From Artemisia argyi (taxonomy: Eukaryota > Streptophyta > Magnoliopsida > Asterales > Asteraceae), in contig CM060692.1 in the NCBI GenBank assembly GCA_030686995.1, positions 126,061,796-126,125,795 of the forward strand: a DNA stretch of 64,000 nt, written 5' to 3'. Positions 59,147 to 64,000 of this stretch are shown here, one piece after another. The position numbers and the translations under genes are program-made. Positions within the stretch are counted from its first letter, which is position 1. The number at the start of each line of letters is the position of its first letter. Under the pieces are notes generated by a model. It saw only the letters and a program-made list of their open reading frames with translations, had not been told where the DNA came from and ran no database searches.

Positions 59147-60427
59147 TTACTTCAAAGCCGAGTGATCCGTGTACACTATGCTCTTAGTCAATATCAAGTA
59201 TGGCCGGAATTTTTCAAAAGCATACACCACAGCTAGTAATTCTTTTTCAGTGGTGGTGTAATGACTTTGAGCCTCGGTCATAGTCTTGCTGGCATAGTGT
59301 ATAGGCTGAAAATGTTTTGTTTTGCGTTGCCCCAAGACTGCCCCTATCGCATAATCACTAGCATCACACATGAGCTCGAAGGGCAAGTCCCAATCGGGGG
59401 CAACAAGAATCGGTGCCTTGGTAAGCCTTTTCTTTAATGTTTCAAAGGCTTCGATGCACTCAGGGGAGAAGATAAAAGGAGCATCCTTTTCGAGGAGATG
59501 GGTCATAGGCCGGGCGATTTTAGAAAAATCTTGAATAAACCTACGGTAGAAACCGGCGTGACCCAAAAAGCTCCTAACACCTTTCACAGTTGTGGGATGA
59601 GGTAGTTTTGCAATGACGTCCACTTTGGCTCTGTCAACCTTAATCCCGTTTTTTAAAATTTTATGGCCGAGGACAATGCCCTCTTTAACCATAAAGTGAC
59701 TCTTCTCCCAATTTAGACATAACTTTGTGTCTTCACAACGTTTTAGCATGTTGTCTAAATGGGAGAGGCATGATTGAAACGAATCCCCAATGACCGAAAA
59801 ATCGTCCATAAAGACCTCCATACTTTTCCCGATCATGTCGGAAAAAATGGCCATCATACATCTTTGAAACGTGCCCGGAGCATTACATAAGCCAAATGGT
59901 GTACGTTTATATGCGAAAGTTCCATAGGGGCACGTAAAAGTGGTCTTTTTCTGATCTTGCGGATCAATGGGAATCTGAAAGTAACCCGAGAAACCATCGA
60001 GGAAGCAATAGTACTCATTCCCCACTAATCTTTCGAGCATCTAATCCATAAAGGGCAGAGGAAAATGATCTTTACGGGTGGCGTCATTTAACTTACGATA
60101 GTCAATACAGACGCGCCAACCCATAACCAAACGAGTTGGAATCAACTCATTCTCCTCATTTGTGACAACAGTAATGCCACCCTTTTTTGGAACACAATGA
60201 ATTGGGCTGACCCAAGGACTGTCCGAGATAGGGTAAATCAATCCGGCATCAAGAAGTTTTAAAACCTCTTGTTTGATAACCTCGTGAATTTTTGGATTCA
60301 CCCTTCTTTGTTGTTGGACTGCAGGTTTGAAGTCGTCCTCCATTAAAATCTTGTGAGTACAAAATTCAGGGTCAATGCCCTTGATGTCGGAGAGTCGCCA
60401 AGAAATTGCTTGTTTATGAGACTTCAA
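59147..60427 (-). pseudogene. Athila/Tat reverse transcriptase and RNase H
   Basis: Two open stretches (60427-60041 and 60040-59147) are separated by one TAG, probably a former CAG, within 'LPFMD*MLERL'. RT landmarks: 'WVSPIHCVPKKGG', 'CIDYRKLNDATRKDHFPLPF', 'YCFLDGFSGYFQIPI', and the active site 'VFMDDFSVIG' (about 59780-59810), the FMDD form typical of this lineage. RNase H begins at 'LMCDASDYAIGAVLGQ' (about 59330-59375) with a catalytic Asp and includes 'TEKELLAVVYAFEKFRPYL'. With one codon restored this would be a whole polymerase. Confidence 0.93.
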
Positions 60428-60432
60428 AACTT

Positions 60433-61743
60433 TTATAAGAGCAGCCTTTTCCTCAACATTAAGTCTTTAGCAATTATGACGGGTAATTTATCATCACCCT
60501 CCAGAAATGCATATTCAGGATGAGGCGGCAAGTCCTTAAGTTCAACCTCGGGAACGTCATCAGTTTTCTCAACATTTTTGACTTCCTCCTTATGAAGTGT
60601 TTGTCGTAGAACAGGAAGAGGAGAGGGATATTCGTTTAACAATTTTTCAAGTATGAGAATATCCCTCTCGAGGTCGATCTCTTGGTTATCGATTCCATCA
60701 GGAATCGAGTCATTTTTGAGAAACGCCTCCATTTCTTCTAACATGAAGTCACTTCCCTCAAACGGAGTGAGGGAAGGAGAAGAATTGGCAATGATGGGGG
60801 GAGAAGACTGAGTGAGGTTTTCACTCGAAGAATCATCAATGAAACCTAAGATCTCTTGAGCATACTCCTCAGCAGCCACATCAATGCCATCAATTTGATT
60901 CACTGATTCACAGTCATAATCGGAGGAGTATCTCGAAGTTTGATTTAGGTTGAAGGTAATGGCTTCCTTTCCAACACGTAATGTGATCTTATGCTCAAAT
61001 ACATCGATAAGAGCGCGCCCCGTTCTGAGGAATCCCCTCCCAAGAATGAGAGGGACCCTAGAATCGGCATCAAAGTCAACAATCACAAAATCTGCCGGAA
61101 AATGGAACTTTCCTACTTTAACGAATACGTCCTCGGCGATGCCAAGAGGACGAGAAATCGAACGATCGGCAAGCTCTAAAGTCATGCACGTGGGAGTGAG
61201 TTCGGGAAGAGAGAGTTTCTTCCACACAGAATATGGCATCAGGTTAATGCTAGCACCTAAATCAGCTAAGGCGAAGCATTCAACCATACTCGGGAAAGTA
61301 CAAGGAATGAGAAAGTTCCCGGGGTCTCCAAGCTTTTCAGGAAGCTTTTTCAAGAGAACTGCTGAGCAGTGGTCATTCATAGGAGTTCTTGCCATCTCAA
61401 AGAGTTTTTCTTTATTACTCAACAGATTTTTGATTGTTGATGCAAACTTGGGCATCAAGAGAATAGCATCCGCGAAGCTAATATCAGAGTGCAAATCTTG
61501 GAAGAATTGGAAAAATTTATCCATTTGGTGATTAGCTTTTTCGCGGAGCTTTTGTTCATTGAGACGTGATGGATAAGGAATAGAAGTTTTGGATTTTGGG
61601 TTGTCCCCTGGAGTTATTGGTGGTTCAAAGACAACTCCAGGCTTACATCTAGTTTCAGGATTAACCTGAGGTTGGACGTGTGCTGTACTTCGTGGGCTAG
61701 GAGTTTGCACCTTGTCCTTTGTCACCTCAGGCTCACGATCCAC
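60433..61743 (-). pseudogene. Athila/Tat gag end and aspartic protease
   Basis: A 436-codon open stretch. The retropepsin active site is 'FALADLGASINLMPYSVW' (about 61220-61275) with the flap-side 'ADFVIVDFDADSRVPLILGRGFL' and 'TGRALIDV'. All expected protease residues are present. The stretch is joined to gag by a 1-nt shift near 61865 and to RT by another near 60465. The tail after residue 280 is acidic. Confidence 0.9.
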
Positions 61744-62980
61744 TACCTTAAGAGGAGAGGAAGAAGAGGTAGTAGGAATCGCGGGTTCATCATATGAAGC
61801 ACCACTTCGTGTTGTGATCGCCTTAGCATCGCCCCTCGGGTTAGCGATCGTGTTGCTCGGTAAAGTAGTACCTGACCCGAGGGTCGATCATTTAAAGACT
61901 TCTTGATATCAAAAATCTGGCTGACCAGCAAATTGTTCAACTCTTCTTGGGACTTCATGAATTGTTTTAACAACTCATCAGATGAAGGCCCGGTTGGAAC
62001 AATAGCTTGATTCGGATTAGGAAGATTTTGAGCTCGATTGTTCGGATTGGGACCTTGATTGAAATTTCCTTGATTTTGATGATGGAAATTCCCTTGATTC
62101 TGGTGATTGTTTCCATGAAAGTTCCCAGGATTGAAATTACCCTGACCTTGGTTCCGGTTAAAGTTTCCTTGATTTTGGTGTTGGAAACCTTGGTTTTGAT
62201 TTTGGAAACCGTGACCCTGATTGAAGTTACCTTGGTTTTGATAACCTTGGTTCACTCTATTTTGATTTTGGCCACGGTTTTGGACATTTTGGTTTTGATT
62301 AAAACCGGGAGGTCCAGGATAATGGTGAGGACGATAATTCGGGTCCATAGGAGGGCGGTATTGATTGCCTCCTTGATTTTGGGACCCGACAACAGCATTA
62401 GCTTTATATGGAGTACCATGAGTAGCTGTGCAATTGTAGTAGGCATGCGGCCCACCACAAGTCACACAGACTTCCACTTTTTTAACCTCAGCAGGGGGAG
62501 GATGTTGTAGAAATGAAACTTTCTTTGTTTGGGCGAGAACCAAAGCTTGGATCGCTTCAGTGAGCTTGTCAAGCTTAGCATCCGTGCTAGATTGACCCAC
62601 AGAAGATGAAGAAGAAGGACCCGCATTAATTTGAGAAACAATCGGTTTGCTTCGTGTAGAGCGGACCTTAGACTTGTTTTCTATGATCTGTAAAGCTTCT
62701 TTTGTGGTTCTACTCAAGAAATTACCTTCCGTGGAGGCATTGAGAGAATCCTGATCAGCTTGGATCACGCCATTGTAGAAAGTATCGAGTTGCATCAACT
62801 CAGAGAAACCATGATGTGGACACTTGCGGAGTAATTCTTTGAAACGATCCCACGCTTCACCAAAAGATTCATCGTATTTTTGAGAGAACTTGGTGATTTC
62901 GTTCTGAAGACTCGTGTTCTTGGAAGGTTGGAAGAATTCATTCACAATTTTTTTCACAAGATCTTCCTATGTCTCAAAAT
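61743..62980 (-). pseudogene. Athila/Tat gag, N-terminally truncated
   Basis: Reading starts in mid-domain ('EDLVKKIVNEFFQPS', with a preceding TAG where Trp is expected), continues with 'EAWDRFKELLRKCPHHGFS' and a knuckle-like CVTCGGPHAYYNC (about 62435-62475), then a very Asn/Gln/Gly-rich stretch of NQGNF-type repeats (62040-62330), and ends out of frame after the shift at about 61865. The low-complexity tract probably serves RNA or self-association, as in other Gag proteins (inference). Confidence 0.88.
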
Positions 62981-62984
62981 ACCG

Positions 62985-63563
62985 GCGTTATTAAGTTAAA
63001 CGTACGATACGTAATGGTTAAATTTCCAAAATACCGGGTAAATTAATATTATAGTTTTTATATTATAGAAATGAGTATAAAAATGTATTAGGATCAAAAT
63101 CGGGAGTGTCGGACATGTTAGACACATTTATAGCTCGCGTATTAGCGTTTATTTAAAATAAACGTACGTAATTCGTTAATCGTATCAAAAGTATTAATTT
63201 AGTTATCCTACGAGTGGAATAGTATGCAAGTGCCCTAATGATGATATGCAGACTATTTCTAGTCCGTATGAAGTGTCCCTGACAATAATGCATGAATTCG
63301 CTCCTGAACCAATACGGTTACGCGAATTTGAACACTCGTAAACTAAATTTACGATAACATGAATAATGCACATGAATAGTAGTTTTCTCTCGGAAATGAA
63401 TAGTGTCATGTGAATAGTAAAATTTCTGAATATGTCTCGGAATGTCAAATTGACCTCAAAAACGATGAATAGTAAAACGATGAATAGTGATCGATGAATA
63501 GTAATTTGTGAATAGTAGAATATCGAAGTTTGGAAAAATGACCTGAAATTGTGGGTTGTGACA
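62985..63563 (-). repeat. Tekay-like 3' LTR fragment
   Basis: Homologous to the last 580 bp of 13217-16561, ending TTGTGACA at 63563. The other 2.8 kb of the LTR are gone; the break at about 62980 adjoins gag of the Athila/Tat element. GAATAGT words cluster at 63375-63520. Confidence 0.85.
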
Positions 63564-63590
63564 GTCGCCCATCCAAAAAGGAATTCAGTC
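63564..63590 (-). other. Polypurine tract region of Tekay-like element
   Basis: Minus strand GGAATTCCTTTTTGGATGGGCGAC abuts the LTR, the counterpart of 16562-16590. Confidence 0.55.
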
Positions 63591-63597
63591 CCTGAAT

Positions 63598-64000
63598 TCA
63601 GTCAGTGTTGGTCTCGGTACTAGGCTCGGTGAAAAGTTGTGGATACTTGCGTCGCATTTGGTCTTCTCGTTCCCAAGTAAACTCGGGTCCTCTTCGAGAA
63701 TTCCAACGAACCTTCACGATCGGAATTCGACTTTGTTTCAATTGTGTGATCTCGCGATCCATTATTTCAACTGGTTCTTCCACAAAGTTAAGCTTGTCAT
63801 CGAGTTGTATTTCTTCTAATGGTATAATGGCAGACTCGTCCGAAAGACATTTCTTGAGGTTCGAAACATGAAACGTGTTATGTACGTTGCTAAGTTCTGA
63901 CGGAAGTTCAAGTTTGTAAGCAACCGGACCAATCCTTTCCAGGATCTTGAATGGTCCAATGTATCTCGGGTTCAATTTCCCGCGTTTTCCAAAACGTATC
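63598..64000 (-). CDS. Pol C-terminus of Tekay-like gypsy element (partial)
   Basis: The frame is open from the right edge to a stop at 63598-63600. It begins '[19 protein letters not shown]' and includes '[25 protein letters not shown]', '[22 protein letters not shown]' (in shorter blocks) and '[11 protein letters not shown]', the C-terminal integrase region of chromovirus-like elements. A full chromodomain is not evident in this part. The element continues beyond the window. Confidence 0.9.
   Translation of the reverse strand, partial: IRFGKRGKLNPRYIGPFKILERIGPVAYKLELPSELSNVHNTFHVSNLKKCLSDESAIIPLEEIQLDDKLNFVEEPVEIMDREITQLKQSRIPIVKVRWNSRRGPEFTWEREDQMRRKYPQLFTEPSTETNTD

Larger units (their letters stand above)
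53287..62980 (-). mobile_element. Athila/Tat-type Ty3/gypsy element, 5'-truncated
   Basis: Minus-strand order is gag (to 62980), protease, RT, RNase H, integrase, a 0.87-kb noncoding stretch, then the 3' LTR. The beginning of gag, the primer site and the 5' LTR are missing; at about 62980 the sequence changes to a Tekay LTR fragment. Lesions are few (single stops and 1-nt shifts), so it decayed recently relative to the Copia elements. Confidence 0.85.

Noticed and set aside
60950..62510. Plus-strand ORFs of 193 aa and 167 aa opposite gag and protease
   Set aside because: They are shadows of the minus-strand gag-protease frames, which contain recognisable domains.

Overview
This window is plant nuclear DNA, almost certainly from a eudicot. 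The styles of the retrotransposon proteins point to the daisy family (Asteraceae); that placement is an inference. One ordinary host gene is present, an 11-exon xylulose kinase gene (XK2 type, minus strand, 32714-36297) whose reading frame is intact. Nearly everything else is transposable-element DNA, much of it nested and broken. Coordinates and splice sites were read by eye. Target-site duplications (TSDs) were checked base by base where both copies lie in the window.

Layout, left to right. 1-973: right end of a gypsy LTR. 974-11791: a decayed Copia element (plus), split at 2286-8481 by a minus-strand non-autonomous Athila-like element (TSD GTTGG). 11792-13211: intergenic. 13217-31365: a minus-strand Tekay/Del-like gypsy element with 3.3 kb LTRs (TSD TAAAC), whose right-hand LTR is split at 19935-28202 by a second, young Athila-like element (TSD AGACG). 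31371-32713: intergenic with a possible MITE. 32714-36297: XK2. 36298-38768: a Helitron 3' end, a hAT-type non-autonomous element carrying a SINE, and a LINE 3' end. 38775-49203: a SIRE-like Copia element (plus) with a solo Tekay LTR in its gag (40729-44210, TSD TCTTT). 49204 to about 53280: a third Athila-like element (plus), truncated. About 53287-62980: a near-complete Athila/Tat-type gypsy element (minus) with gag, protease, RT, RNase H and integrase. 62985-64000: a 3' LTR fragment and pol C-terminus of another Tekay-like element.

Three signals deserve attention. First, the Athila-like elements carry several internal copies of a polypurine-tract-like sequence, often followed by a hairpin with a TCCT/TCCC loop and stems that differ in sequence but still pair. 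Second, their coding capacity is a Gag plus retropepsin-like modules that have lost the catalytic Asp-x-Gly motif, with no RT or integrase. Third, their LTRs carry an array of TGACGSCGTCA palindromes just upstream of a TATA box.

The host gene probably works alone, phosphorylating D-xylulose for the pentose phosphate pathway. The elements interact only through nesting and, possibly, by supplying proteins to non-autonomous relatives.
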